A stretch of DNA of 64,000 nt, taken from contig CBDCIT010000042.1 in assembly GCA_965217615.1 (NCBI GenBank), positions 3,378 to 67,377 of the forward strand. Reading direction: 5' to 3'. The notes beneath the pieces are model-generated. The model was not told the DNA's origin. It saw nothing but the letters and a program-made list of their open reading frames with translations, and ran no database searches. The position numbers and the translations under genes were made by a program. Positions 7,472 to 15,993 of this stretch are shown in pieces. This DNA is from CAVOAK01 sp965217615 (GTDB taxonomy: Bacteria > Pseudomonadota > Alphaproteobacteria > UBA8366 > CAVOAK01). Positions within the stretch are counted from its first letter, which is position 1, and the number at the start of each line of letters is the position of its first letter.

Positions 7472-7933
7472 ATGCGACGAAACGTCATCGAGACAATTTT
7501 GGGCGCGATAGTCTTACTGATTGCGGGCATGTTTTTGGTATTTGCCTACACGAACAGTGATCTGCGCCCTGTCGAAGGCTATCGCGTCATCGCCAAATTC
7601 AATGCGATTGACGGCCTGACCGTTGGAAACGATGTTCGCATTGGCGGTGTGAAAGTAGGCACGGTCGTAGAACAGAGGGTCGATCAGCAGGACTATCTCG
7701 CCGTCGTTACGATGACGATCCGCCCTGATATCAAGCTTCCTACGAACACACGTGTATCGGTCTCCAGCGAAGGCCTGTTGGGCGGCAAATACGTCAAGCT
7801 CGAGCCTAGCGGCGACGGCGAACTCGTGGCGGCTGGCGAGGAGCTGGTGAGCACACGTGATGTAATTTCCCTGGAAGAGCTGCTAGGAAGAGTCATCTTT
7901 CTCGTCACAGACGAACCCAGCGCCGGCAACTGA
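7472..7933 (+). CDS. mlaD: MCE/MlaD-family lipid transport protein, second tandem copy
   Basis: 153 residues: membrane helix (TILGAIVLLIAGMFLVFAY) at residues 7-25 and MCE domain (YRVIAKFNAIDGL, GNDVRIGGVKVGTV, SSEGLLGGKYVKLEPSG). It resembles the standard alphaproteobacterial MlaD found at this position more closely than the preceding copy does. Start ATG at 7472 with AGAGAGG upstream. It ends 4 nt before the GTG of the methyltransferase gene, so the run NDUFA12, mlaD, mlaD, methyltransferase is one likely transcription unit. Confidence 0.9.
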   Translation: MRRNVIETILGAIVLLIAGMFLVFAYTNSDLRPVEGYRVIAKFNAIDGLTVGNDVRIGGVKVGTVVEQRVDQQDYLAVVTMTIRPDIKLPTNTRVSVSSEGLLGGKYVKLEPSGDGELVAAGEELVSTRDVISLEELLGRVIFLVTDEPSAGN

Positions 7934-7937
7934 GTCT

Positions 7938-8699
7938 GTGCCCAACCGGGCGAAGCAGCGTTGGGATCCGGCTCGCTACCGGCGCAATGCGAGTTTCGTC
8001 GCAGAACTTGGGCTTCCTGTCGTCGAACTGCTGAATCCTCTGCCGAATGAGCGCATTCTTGACCTTGGATGTGGTGACGGCACACTGACCGCGAAACTTC
8101 GTGACATGGGGGTAGAAATCGTCGGCGTCGACAACAGCCCCGATCAGATCGATGCTGCACGTGAGCTTGGCCTCGACGCCCGCGTTACGAACGGTGAGTC
8201 GCTTGAATTCGATAGTGAGTTCGACGCCGTCTTCTCGAATGCAGCGATGCACTGGATGGCCGATGCCGATGCAGTGGTCGAGGGTGTCTGGCGGGCGCTC
8301 AAACCAGGTGGGAGGTTCGTCGCAGAAATGGGTGGATTCGGCAATGTGAAGCGAATTGGGGAGGCGCTCGGCATTACGCTTGGCGTTTATGGCATTGATG
8401 GGACGTCCACCTGTCCATGGTATTTCCCAACCGTGGAAGAACAGCGCAAGCGCCTTGAGAAACAGGGTTTCGTCGTTCGTAATATCATGCTGTTCGATCG
8501 ACCGACGCCACTTCCGGGCAATATCGGCGATTGGCTTGAGACATTCGCGGAGAGCTATCTGGGTGAATTGCCGCTGGCCCTGAGACAGACCGTTGTCGCC
8601 GAAGTCGCAAAACAATTGCAGCCGGTTCTTATGGACCAATCAGGGACTTGGATCGCCGACTATGTACGTTTACGGTTTTTTGCTATCCGCGCGTGTTGA
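7938..8699 (+). CDS. Class I SAM-dependent methyltransferase
   Basis: 253 residues. Motif I is RILDLGCGDGTLTAKL (about residues 40-55), the acidic end of strand 2 is IVGVDNSPDQI, motif II FDAVFSNAAMHWM and motif III LKPGGRFVAEMGG. This arrangement resembles trans-aconitate methyltransferase-like and other small-molecule methyltransferases; the substrate cannot be told from sequence. The GTG start lies 4 nt after the mlaD stop. It stands between mlaD and the DUF2155 gene. Codons encoding RELGLDAR include a 25-nt stretch repeated exactly at 21752-21776. Confidence 0.85.
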   Translation: MPNRAKQRWDPARYRRNASFVAELGLPVVELLNPLPNERILDLGCGDGTLTAKLRDMGVEIVGVDNSPDQIDAARELGLDARVTNGESLEFDSEFDAVFSNAAMHWMADADAVVEGVWRALKPGGRFVAEMGGFGNVKRIGEALGITLGVYGIDGTSTCPWYFPTVEEQRKRLEKQGFVVRNIMLFDRPTPLPGNIGDWLETFAESYLGELPLALRQTVVAEVAKQLQPVLMDQSGTWIADYVRLRFFAIRAC

Positions 8700-8754
8700 G
8701 TGTCTGGACAGACCCGCCGCCAATCGCAATATTGGAATGATGGGTTACCTGTAT

Positions 8755-9168
8755 ATGAGCACTGCACGATCGATCGCGTCATTCGCCTGGATTGCGGCGT
8801 TCCTAACCGCAGCCGCGATGTCGCCTGCCGCCGCAGCGATGCTTCCAGGTGAGCATGTGGTCATGCAGGGGCTCGACAAAGTGACCGCGCGCGTCTCTAC
8901 GTTCGAAGCTCCGATAGACAGAGTGGTGAGTTTCGGTGCATTGCGGATCGTGGTTCGTAAGTGCGAACGGACGCGCCCGGAGGAACCGCCAGAGTCAAGT
9001 GCCTTTCTCGATATCTATGAGGCGCGTCCTGGCGAACCACCTACCGATTTGTTCCACGGCTGGATGTTTGCGTCGAGCCCCGCGCTGAGCGCTCTAGAGC
9101 ATCCGGTTTACGACGTATGGGTTCTCGAATGTAAGGTCCGCACGCCTGCCGACGGCGGAGACGAGTAA
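8755..9168 (+). CDS. DUF2155 periplasmic protein
   Basis: 137 residues with a clear signal peptide (SIASFAWIAAFLTAAAMSP, cleavage likely after AAA) and a DUF2155 domain: LDKVTARVSTFEAPID, FGALRIVVRKCERTRPEEPP and FHGWMFASSPALSALEHPVYDVWVLEC, cut here for length. DUF2155 proteins are alphaproteobacterial, of unknown function, and commonly lie between the NDUFA12/mlaD genes and aat, as here. Start taken at the ATG at 8755; ATGs at 8737 and 8740 are alternatives. The gene ends 5 bp from the convergent aat stop. Confidence 0.85.
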   Translation: MSTARSIASFAWIAAFLTAAAMSPAAAAMLPGEHVVMQGLDKVTARVSTFEAPIDRVVSFGALRIVVRKCERTRPEEPPESSAFLDIYEARPGEPPTDLFHGWMFASSPALSALEHPVYDVWVLECKVRTPADGGDE

Positions 9169-9172
9169 ACTC

Positions 9173-9820
9173 TCACGAATTGCCGCCAATTAGCGACGCC
9201 AGGTCCACTTCTTTGATGATCGTGTTGAAGTAAACTTGGCTCTTGAGTGCGGCGGCGAGTCGCTTTCGATAGGCGTCGCGTGAAATCTCCACGGCGCCGA
9301 AGCGACGAAGATGCTTGGTAATGAACTGTGCATCGAGGAGTGTCAGTCCGGCGGCGCGAAGCCGCAGGATCAAGTGTACGAGGGCCACTTTGCTGGCGTC
9401 TACGTGCCGGTTAAACATGCTTTCGCCAAAGAATACACCACTCATCGATACGCCGTAGAGCCCGCCGGCAAGTTCGCCGTCAAGCCAGCATTCGACACTG
9501 TGCGCGTGGCCCATATGAAAGAGAGTTGTGTAAAGCGTAATGATTCTGTCGTTGATCCAAGTCTGTGGTCTTAGCGGCGTGGCTGTCGCACAGCCCTCGA
9601 TAACGGCCTCAAAATCGCTGTCGATTGTGGTCAGGTATCTGCCGCTACGCAATACCCGACGCAGCCGCCGGGGTACGTGAAACGAATTGATTGGAATTAT
9701 GCCGCGCACCCGCGGATCGACCCAGAAGAGATCGGGATCCTCTCTGTCCTCAGCCATCGGAAACACGCCCATGGCATAGGCGCGCAAAAGCAACTCGGGC
9801 GTTAGGACCGGCATCTCCAT
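9173..9820 (-). CDS. aat: Leucyl/phenylalanyl-tRNA-protein transferase
   Basis: 215 residues. Transfers Leu or Phe from tRNA to proteins with N-terminal Arg or Lys, marking them for ClpS/ClpAP (N-end rule) in the cytoplasm. Seen: YAMGVFPMAE near the N-terminus, FWVDPRVRGIIP, SVECWLDGELAGGLYGVS, VFFGESMFNRHVDASKVAL, and LDAQFITKHLRRFG near the C-terminus; all are hallmark blocks of the family. The ATG at 9820 follows GGGAGG at a good distance. It lies 38 bp downstream of accC on the same strand, probably in the accB/accC unit. Confidence 0.96.
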   Translation of the reverse strand: MEMPVLTPELLLRAYAMGVFPMAEDREDPDLFWVDPRVRGIIPINSFHVPRRLRRVLRSGRYLTTIDSDFEAVIEGCATATPLRPQTWINDRIITLYTTLFHMGHAHSVECWLDGELAGGLYGVSMSGVFFGESMFNRHVDASKVALVHLILRLRAAGLTLLDAQFITKHLRRFGAVEISRDAYRKRLAAALKSQVYFNTIIKEVDLASLIGGNS

Positions 9821-9858
9821 AAAGGCGGCGCCTCCCTAGCGTCCGATGTTAGATACAA

Positions 9859-11202
9859 TCACGACTTGCCGCCCAACCACGATTCCAACCAATGAGTATC
9901 GTAGTCACCGTCGATGAACGCAGGATCGCGGATCAGCTTTTGATGCAAAGGTATGGTCGTCTCGATTCCGCCGATGACGTATTCGTCAAGCGATCGGCGA
10001 AGTCGCATAAGCGCCTCATTGCGGGTTGCTCCGAAAACAATCAGCTTGGCGATGAGGCTGTCGTAGTGCGGTGGCACCGCATAGCCCGAGTAGAGCGCAG
10101 AATCGACGCGCACGCCCAAACCGCCTGGCGCGTGGTAGTCGGTGACCCGTCCAGGTGAGGGCGCAAATGTCTCTGGATGCTCGGCCATAACCCGGCACTC
10201 GATGGCATGGCCGCTAAGTTCAATATCATCTTGGGAAAACCCAATGGGGACTCCAGCCGCAACGCGCAACTGCTCGCGTACAAGATCGACCCCTGAAATC
10301 ATCTCCGTGACCGGGTGCTCAACCTGCAGGCGGGTATTCATCTCTATGAAATAGAACTCACCGTCTTCATACAAAAATTCCACTGTGCCACAGCTCGAGT
10401 ACTGAATTCTCTGGAGCGCCTTTGCCACAAGCGCACTGATGCTGCCGCTAACGGCGTCGTTGAGCGCGGGCGAGGGCGCCTCTTCCACAACCTTTTGATG
10501 GCGCCGCTGCACGGAACAGTCGCGTTCGCCGAATTGGACGACGTGACCATGATAGTCGCCAAGAACTTGGACCTCGATATGCCGCGGGTGAGCAAGAAAT
10601 TTTTCGAGATAGATGCGGTCGTCGCCAAACGAGACCTTTGCCTCATTGCGACACATTGCCAACGCTTCAGTAAGATGGTCGGGATTATCCGCGACTTTCA
10701 TGCCACGGCCGCCACCGCCTGCTGCGGCTTTGACCAGAACCGGATAGCCGATATCCTTGGCGATCCGCAGTGCCTCGACATCGTTTGAGAGCGCGTTATC
10801 CGATCCAGGTACGACTGGAATTCCCAATTTTTCGGCCTGCTGCTTTGCCGATACCTTGTCGCCCATGATGCGGATATGGTCTTGTGAAGGGCCGATAAAT
10901 TCGAATCCGTGCTCTTCGACCATTTCTGCAAATGCAGCGTTCTCGGCAAGAAATCCGACACCGGGATGAATGGCGTCGACACCAGTTATGCTCGCCGCGG
11001 ACAGGATTGCCGGAATGTTTAAATAGCTTTCTCGAGACGACGGCGGTCCGATGCAGACGGATTCGTCGGCCAGACGAACGTGCATGGCGTCGGAGTCTGC
11101 CGTCGAGTGGACAGCCACAGTTTGGATGCCCATTTCACGGCATGCGCGATGGATCCGCAGCGCGATTTCGCCCCTATTTGCAATAAGGACCTTTTCGAAC
11201 AA
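9859..11202 (-). CDS. accC: Biotin carboxylase subunit of acetyl-CoA carboxylase
   Basis: 447 residues, full family length. ATP-grasp enzyme that carboxylates the biotin on AccB, the first step of fatty acid synthesis. Seen: FEKVLIANRGEIALRI at the N-terminus, the glycine-rich ATP loop AAAGGGGRGMKVA (about residue 160), EKFLAHPRHIEVQVLGD, and EMNTRLQVEHPVTEMI with catalytic residues. The start codon is TTG at 11202, 6 nt after the accB stop, with GAG just upstream; tight coupling to accB explains the weak start. Confidence 0.97.
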   Translation of the reverse strand: MFEKVLIANRGEIALRIHRACREMGIQTVAVHSTADSDAMHVRLADESVCIGPPSSRESYLNIPAILSAASITGVDAIHPGVGFLAENAAFAEMVEEHGFEFIGPSQDHIRIMGDKVSAKQQAEKLGIPVVPGSDNALSNDVEALRIAKDIGYPVLVKAAAGGGGRGMKVADNPDHLTEALAMCRNEAKVSFGDDRIYLEKFLAHPRHIEVQVLGDYHGHVVQFGERDCSVQRRHQKVVEEAPSPALNDAVSGSISALVAKALQRIQYSSCGTVEFLYEDGEFYFIEMNTRLQVEHPVTEMISGVDLVREQLRVAAGVPIGFSQDDIELSGHAIECRVMAEHPETFAPSPGRVTDYHAPGGLGVRVDSALYSGYAVPPHYDSLIAKLIVFGATRNEALMRLRRSLDEYVIGGIETTIPLHQKLIRDPAFIDGDYDTHWLESWLGGKS

Positions 11203-11208
11203 GGCTCT

Positions 11209-11667
11209 TTACTCGATAACCAAAAGCGCTTCGCCGAACTCAACCGGCTGGCCATCCTCGACCAGGATGCTGCGCACGATGCCGCTCCGGCTCGCCGGTA
11301 TCGGATTCATCACCTTCATGGCTTCAATGATGAGAAGAGTTTGACCTTCATCAACGCGGTCGCCTGCGCGCACGAAAGGATCAGCACCTGGTTGTGGTGC
11401 GACGAATACTGTGCCGACCATCGGCGAAGTCAAAGCGCCCGGATTGCTGGAAGCGGCAACCGATGCGGAATGAATGTCGTCTTCCGCCACACTCGCCTGG
11501 TCGGCAGACGTATTGGCAGCCACCTCGGGCGTCGCTGACCGCTGGCCGTGGCGCGCGACCCGGATCGTCCTATCGCCGTCCGTGATCTCGACTTCCGTTA
11601 GCCCGGTTTCGGTCAGCAAATCCGCTAGAGTTCGGACGAGTTCGCTATCGACGGTAAATTTTGCCAT
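11209..11667 (-). CDS. accB: Biotin carboxyl carrier protein of acetyl-CoA carboxylase
   Basis: 152 residues. N-terminal helical part, an Ala/Ser-rich linker (about residues 48-75), then the biotinyl domain with the lipoylation-type site IEAMKVMNPI; the Lys of AMKVM is biotinylated. Its ATG overlaps the aroQ stop by one base (TAATG), so aroQ, accB, accC and probably aat form one minus-strand operon. Confidence 0.96.
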   Translation of the reverse strand: MAKFTVDSELVRTLADLLTETGLTEVEITDGDRTIRVARHGQRSATPEVAANTSADQASVAEDDIHSASVAASSNPGALTSPMVGTVFVAPQPGADPFVRAGDRVDEGQTLLIIEAMKVMNPIPASRSGIVRSILVEDGQPVEFGEALLVIE

Positions 11668-12131
11668 TATGCTTCCTGTCGCGCATTCTGGTCATCGAGG
11701 TCCAGAAGTGGGGCAATCGCATCCAGCGCCAAGAGATATCCGTGCGGCCCCAGCCCGCAGATTACGCCTTTCGCTAGCGGAGAAATATACGATTGATGGC
11801 GAAACGACTCCCGAGCGAAGATGTTTGAAAGATGCACCTCTATGATCGGTTCGTGGCACAGCGCCAATGCGTCCTGCAACGCCACGGAGGTGTGCGTGTA
11901 GGCGCCTGCGTTGATGATAATACCGACGCCGTTGGACCGAGCCTCCTGAATAATGGTTACCAGTTCGCCTTCGTGGTTGGATTGCTTAAATGTGAGCTCA
12001 AGGCCAAGTTGCTCAGCGCGCTTGCGGCATTGATCCTCAATCTCGGAGAGAGTTGTCGTGCCGTATATTTCCGGCTCTCGCGTACCCAGCATGTTTAGAT
12101 TGGGGCCATTGAGGACGAGTACACCCGCCAT
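11667..12131 (-). CDS. aroQ: Type II 3-dehydroquinate dehydratase
   Basis: 154 residues. Dehydrates 3-dehydroquinate in the shikimate pathway. Seen: VLVLNGPNLNMLGTREPEIYG with the catalytic Tyr (cut here to GPNLNMLGTREPEIYG), KQSNHEGELV, IINAGAYTHTSVAL, and IIEVHLSNIFARESFRHQS. Start at the ATG at 12131, preceded by AAAGGAG; an upstream in-frame start at 12251 would add 40 residues with no similarity to the family. Confidence 0.96.
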   Translation of the reverse strand: MAGVLVLNGPNLNMLGTREPEIYGTTTLSEIEDQCRKRAEQLGLELTFKQSNHEGELVTIIQEARSNGVGIIINAGAYTHTSVALQDALALCHEPIIEVHLSNIFARESFRHQSYISPLAKGVICGLGPHGYLLALDAIAPLLDLDDQNARQEA

Positions 12132-12387
12132 TACGCTCGGCTCCTTTCCCGGCTGCAGCGACCGCGAAGCGGTTATACCATGGCGCCACTCCGGCGCAAC
12201 GGCGGAGTGGCAGCCGCGGACCGCGGCCGGCCAAACGCCGACGAACGACAATTGACCGCCACTGCGTCAACGTGTGATTCCTACCTACGAACTCGATTCC
12301 ACCGAAGGTGATATACCAACTGCCATCCGCTAGAGTAATCCGACCAAGTTAGCAATGAGGCCCGCGCGCCACTACCTGGACCCAACC

Positions 12388-14343
12388 GTGAGCAAACCCG
12401 ACTCCACAGCCCCCCAGAAACCGCACATCGAACCATACGGCACCTGGAAATCGCCGATTACGGCCGGATTGATCGCCCAAACGACGATCGGCTTAGGCCA
12501 AATCGCGCTGGACGGCGACGATGTCTACTGGCTTGAGTTGCGGCCGGCAGAGCGCGGCCGGACCGTTCTCGTCCGTCGGTCGGGCGAGGGCGTAACTGCC
12601 GATGTATCGCCGGAGAATATGAGCGTCCGGTCGCGGGTCCATGAATACGGCGGCGGAAGTTTCGTCGTCGATGGCGGCGATGTCTGGTTCTGCAACGATG
12701 CCGACCAGCGGCTCTATGCCATGCCGCGGCTCGGCAACGCCATGGCACTCACGCCCGAGGCGCCCTTTCGTTATGCAGATATGGTGGTGGATCGGCGGCG
12801 GGCTCGATTGATTGCTGTGTCTGAAGAGCATGGCACGGGAGCCGACGAACCCGTGAACCGATTGGTTTCCATTGGCTTTGATAAGAGCGTCACAGTGCTT
12901 GTGGGCGGCGCTGATTTCTACGCATCGCCACGGTTAAGCCCTGACGGACGACACTTGGCTTGGCTGTCCTGGTCGCACCCCAACATGCCATGGGACGAAA
13001 CGGAGTTGTGGGTTGCGGACGCCACCGCGAACGGTGGCCTCGCGAATATTGAATGGGTTGCGGGCGGCAACGGGACGTCGGTATTTCAACCAGCTTGGTC
13101 TCCCGACGGGGTTTTGCATTATATCTCTGATCAGTCCGGCTGGTGGAACCTCTACTGCCGGCATAGTGCGACAGGCGAGATCTTGTCACTCTGCGAGATG
13201 GCGGCGGAGTTCGGTCGTCCGCAATGGGCGTTTGGCATGACAACCTATGGGTTTGCGGCGGACGGAAGCATTGTCTGCAGCTATGCGGTCAGCGGCGAGT
13301 GGCGTCTCGCGAGATATAGGATCGATGTTGGCCAGCTACGCGATATCGACAGCAACTTCTGTGCTTTCGATAACCTCAAGGTATCGGGATTCAAAGCCGC
13401 GTACGTTGCGGGCCATACGGCCGAAGCCAGTGCATTGGTGGTCGCCGATCTGGACGACGGGACGTTGCACACTTTGCGTCGGTCGATGGACGTGGCGATA
13501 GATCGAGACAACGTGTCCGCTGGGGACGCTCTTGAGGTGCCGGCAGAAGACGGCTCCATGGTTCACGCCTTTTTCTATGCGCCAAGAAACCGGGACTATG
13601 TGGCGCCAGCGGATGAGTTGGCGCCACTGATCGTTAAGAGTCACGGAGGCCCGACAGGCCAAACGACACGCGCATTTGGGCTCGGTGTTCAGTTCTGGAC
13701 GAGCCGAGGCTTCGCGGTGCTCGATGTTAACTACGGCGGCAGTACGGGCTACGGCCGAGAATATCGCCAGCGGCTAGACGGTCAATGGGGAATTGTCGAC
13801 GTTGCGGACTGCATAACCTGCGTTCGATATCTTGTCGAGCGAGGCTTGGTCGACAATACGCGCGTCGCCATTACCGGCGGCAGTGCGGGTGGTTACACGA
13901 CGCTTTCCGCACTCACTTTTTACGACGACTTCCGAGCGGGGGCCAGCTATTACGGGATCGGCGATCTAGAAGCGCTGGCACTCGATACGCATAAATTCGA
14001 GGCGCGCTACCTTGATGGTCTCGTTGGGCAGTGGCCAGCAGACGAAGCGCTCTACCGCGCGCGCTCGCCGATTCATCATACAGATCGACTAGACTGCCCA
14101 GTGATCTTCTTCCAAGGTCTGGACGACAAGGTCGTTCCGCCGAATCAGGCGAAGGCGATGGTCGACGCGCTGCGACACAAGAACTTGCCAGTAGCCTATC
14201 TCGAGTTTGATGGCGAAGGTCATGGATTCCGCCGGTCGGAGAATATTGAGCGGGCGTTGGAAGCCGAACTTTATTTCTACGGCCGCGTCTTCGGATTCAT
14301 GCCCGCTGATGAACTCGAGCCGGTCGAAATCGCAAATCTGTGA
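12388..14343 (+). CDS. S9-family peptidase (prolyl oligopeptidase / dipeptidyl aminopeptidase type)
   Basis: 651 residues. A beta-propeller N-terminal part (WSPDGVLHYISDQSGWWNLY is one blade, cut to fit) is followed by an alpha/beta-hydrolase domain. The catalytic Ser is in TGGSAGGYTTL, Asp in FQGLDDKVVP, and His in GEGHGFRR. No signal peptide is evident, so it is probably cytoplasmic. A GTG at 12388 (reading SKPDSTAPQKP) is preferred over the ATG at 12355, because the 11 residues between do not look like the family; both remain possible. It is divergent from aroQ and is not usually part of that neighbourhood. Confidence 0.88.
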   Translation: MSKPDSTAPQKPHIEPYGTWKSPITAGLIAQTTIGLGQIALDGDDVYWLELRPAERGRTVLVRRSGEGVTADVSPENMSVRSRVHEYGGGSFVVDGGDVWFCNDADQRLYAMPRLGNAMALTPEAPFRYADMVVDRRRARLIAVSEEHGTGADEPVNRLVSIGFDKSVTVLVGGADFYASPRLSPDGRHLAWLSWSHPNMPWDETELWVADATANGGLANIEWVAGGNGTSVFQPAWSPDGVLHYISDQSGWWNLYCRHSATGEILSLCEMAAEFGRPQWAFGMTTYGFAADGSIVCSYAVSGEWRLARYRIDVGQLRDIDSNFCAFDNLKVSGFKAAYVAGHTAEASALVVADLDDGTLHTLRRSMDVAIDRDNVSAGDALEVPAEDGSMVHAFFYAPRNRDYVAPADELAPLIVKSHGGPTGQTTRAFGLGVQFWTSRGFAVLDVNYGGSTGYGREYRQRLDGQWGIVDVADCITCVRYLVERGLVDNTRVAITGGSAGGYTTLSALTFYDDFRAGASYYGIGDLEALALDTHKFEARYLDGLVGQWPADEALYRARSPIHHTDRLDCPVIFFQGLDDKVVPPNQAKAMVDALRHKNLPVAYLEFDGEGHGFRRSENIERALEAELYFYGRVFGFMPADELEPVEIANL

Positions 14344-14457
14344 CCGTCGTTATGGTGATGTAATTGTTGCGCTGATTATCAATGCGGCAATCCTCTTGCG
14401 TATTGCCGGTGCGCATCACAAGCCGCAGGCATGCAAAGTAAGAGGTGGAGTATTGAC

Positions 14458-15100
14458 ATGAAACTTTATGGCTTCTGGCGGTCGTCTGCCGCCTATCGGG
14501 TTCGCATCGCCCTCAAACTCAAGGGAATCGACGTTGATCACGAGTATGTCAACTTGATCGATGGGGATCAACGAAGTGAAGCCTTTGGGCACATCAACCC
14601 GCAGCACCTCATTCCAACGCTCGTCGATGGCGATCACACGCTCTCGCAGTCGCTGGCCATCATTGAATACTTAGAAGAAACCCGACCCCAGCCAGCGTTG
14701 TTGCCAGAAGACGCTGCGGCGCGCGCGTGTCCGCGCGATTGCGCTGGCGGTTGCCTGCGAGATCCATCTGCTTAACAATCTGCGTGTGCGCGACCATCTA
14801 ATGGACTCAATCGGCTTTGACGCCGCTGCCGTCATCGCCTGGCGACAACACTGGTTTGAGGAGGGCCTCCCGGGCATTGAGGCGATGCTGTCGGGGAGCG
14901 CCGCTACCGGCCTTTGTTGTCACGGCGACACGCCGAGTCTGGCAGACGTTTTTCTTATCCCGCAGGTTTATAATGCACGGCGGGTCGAAGCCGATCTTTC
15001 GCCTTACCCACACATCCTACGCATCGACGAGACATGCCGCGAACTTGCCGCTTTCCATGCGGCGGCACCGGAAAATCAGCCCGATGCGCCGCCGGAATAG
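14458..15100 (+). pseudogene. maiA: Maleylacetoacetate isomerase / zeta-class GST, frameshifted
   Basis: The first frame from the ATG at 14458 (GAGGTGGAG upstream) reads MKLYGFWRSSAAYRVRIALK, NPQHLIPTLVDGD and SQSLAIIEYLEETRP, the thioredoxin-like half of a zeta GST that isomerises maleylacetoacetate in tyrosine degradation. After LLPEDAAARA the frame is lost. The C-terminal helical half continues one frame over as RAIALAVACEIHLLNN, LCCHGDTPSLADVFLIPQ and so on to the stop at 15100. The change lies in a GC-repeat at about 14720-14735; one extra base would join the halves. Either an inactive gene or a sequencing error. Confidence 0.85.
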
Positions 15101-15131
15101 CAGTTAGGGCCGGTTCGGTAAGAGGCAGTTT

Positions 15132-15887
15132 TCAGGATTTCCGCGCGTCTTCAATAAGCTGCTTCAGCCGATCTAGATCAAGTTCGCCGGGAAAGAGCTC
15201 GCCGTCGATGATGAAGGCCGGCGTGCCGCGGATGCCAAGCTGCCGCGCGAGATCCAGGTTCGCTCCGATCTGTTGGGTGACTTCGGTCGAGCCCATGTCC
15301 TTCTTTAACCGCTCGACGTCGAGACCGATGCCTTCCGCGAGCGTCATCACCCAATCCTGCGACAGGCGCGAGCGTGAGATCATAAGTGCGCGGTGGAAGT
15401 CTAAATATTTACCCTGGAGGCCGGCAGCAAGGGCGGCACGCGACGCGAATACCGAGTCTTCACCGAGAATCGGAAACTCCTTCCATACGAAGCGAACATC
15501 TTCCTTACTATCGATGAGATCCATCAGCGACCGCGACACCGAGCGGCAATAGGGACACTGATAGTCGAAGAACTCGACGATCGTGACGCTGGCTTTGGCA
15601 TCACCGGTGGTCGGCGACGCCGGATCTGCATAAATCTGGTCCGTGCGAACTTTTAAAGCGCGTGCCTTAGATTGCTCTTCCGCAACCCGCTGATTTTCCT
15701 GAAATAACTCGATCGCCTCAATGACCAGCTCCGGATTTTTCAGGATGTATTCGCGGATAATTTTTTCGATTGCTTGCGTTTCGGACGTCGACTTGGTCTG
15801 CCCGACGCTCGCGTTCGGAGTTAGGCCGACGATCACGCCGGCGAACAGCAGTGGTAACGCCATTCGACGTAGGGTCGCGTACAGCAT
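15132..15887 (-). CDS. DsbA-family thiol:disulfide oxidoreductase, periplasmic
   Basis: 251 residues. Signal peptide (LRRMALPLLFAGVIVGL), then a helical N-terminal segment (IEKIIREYILKNPELVIEAI) typical of the Com1/BcfH-type DsbA proteins, then a thioredoxin fold with the active site FFDYQCPYCRSV (CPYC) and the cis-Pro loop GIRGTPAFIIDGE. Probably oxidises or isomerises disulfides in envelope proteins. Start at the ATG at 15887 with GAGGTG just before it; the upstream in-frame GTG at 15893 is part of that site. The M48 protease gene lies upstream on the same strand. Confidence 0.92.
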   Translation of the reverse strand: MLYATLRRMALPLLFAGVIVGLTPNASVGQTKSTSETQAIEKIIREYILKNPELVIEAIELFQENQRVAEEQSKARALKVRTDQIYADPASPTTGDAKASVTIVEFFDYQCPYCRSVSRSLMDLIDSKEDVRFVWKEFPILGEDSVFASRAALAAGLQGKYLDFHRALMISRSRLSQDWVMTLAEGIGLDVERLKKDMGSTEVTQQIGANLDLARQLGIRGTPAFIIDGELFPGELDLDRLKQLIEDARKS

Positions 15888-15993
15888 GGTCACCTCAATT
15901 GCTTATTTCGACGGTACTATGCCAAGCTTGGACCCATCGGGCGACGGACAAAGATCGCTCTCACAGAAAGGTGAACGTCAACGAATTGGCCAC

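Noticed and set aside
14385..14408. Hairpin CGGCAAT...ATTGCCG between the S9 peptidase and maiA as a terminator
   Set aside because: The 7-bp stem has no T run and the loop is 10 nt; it could equally be chance.
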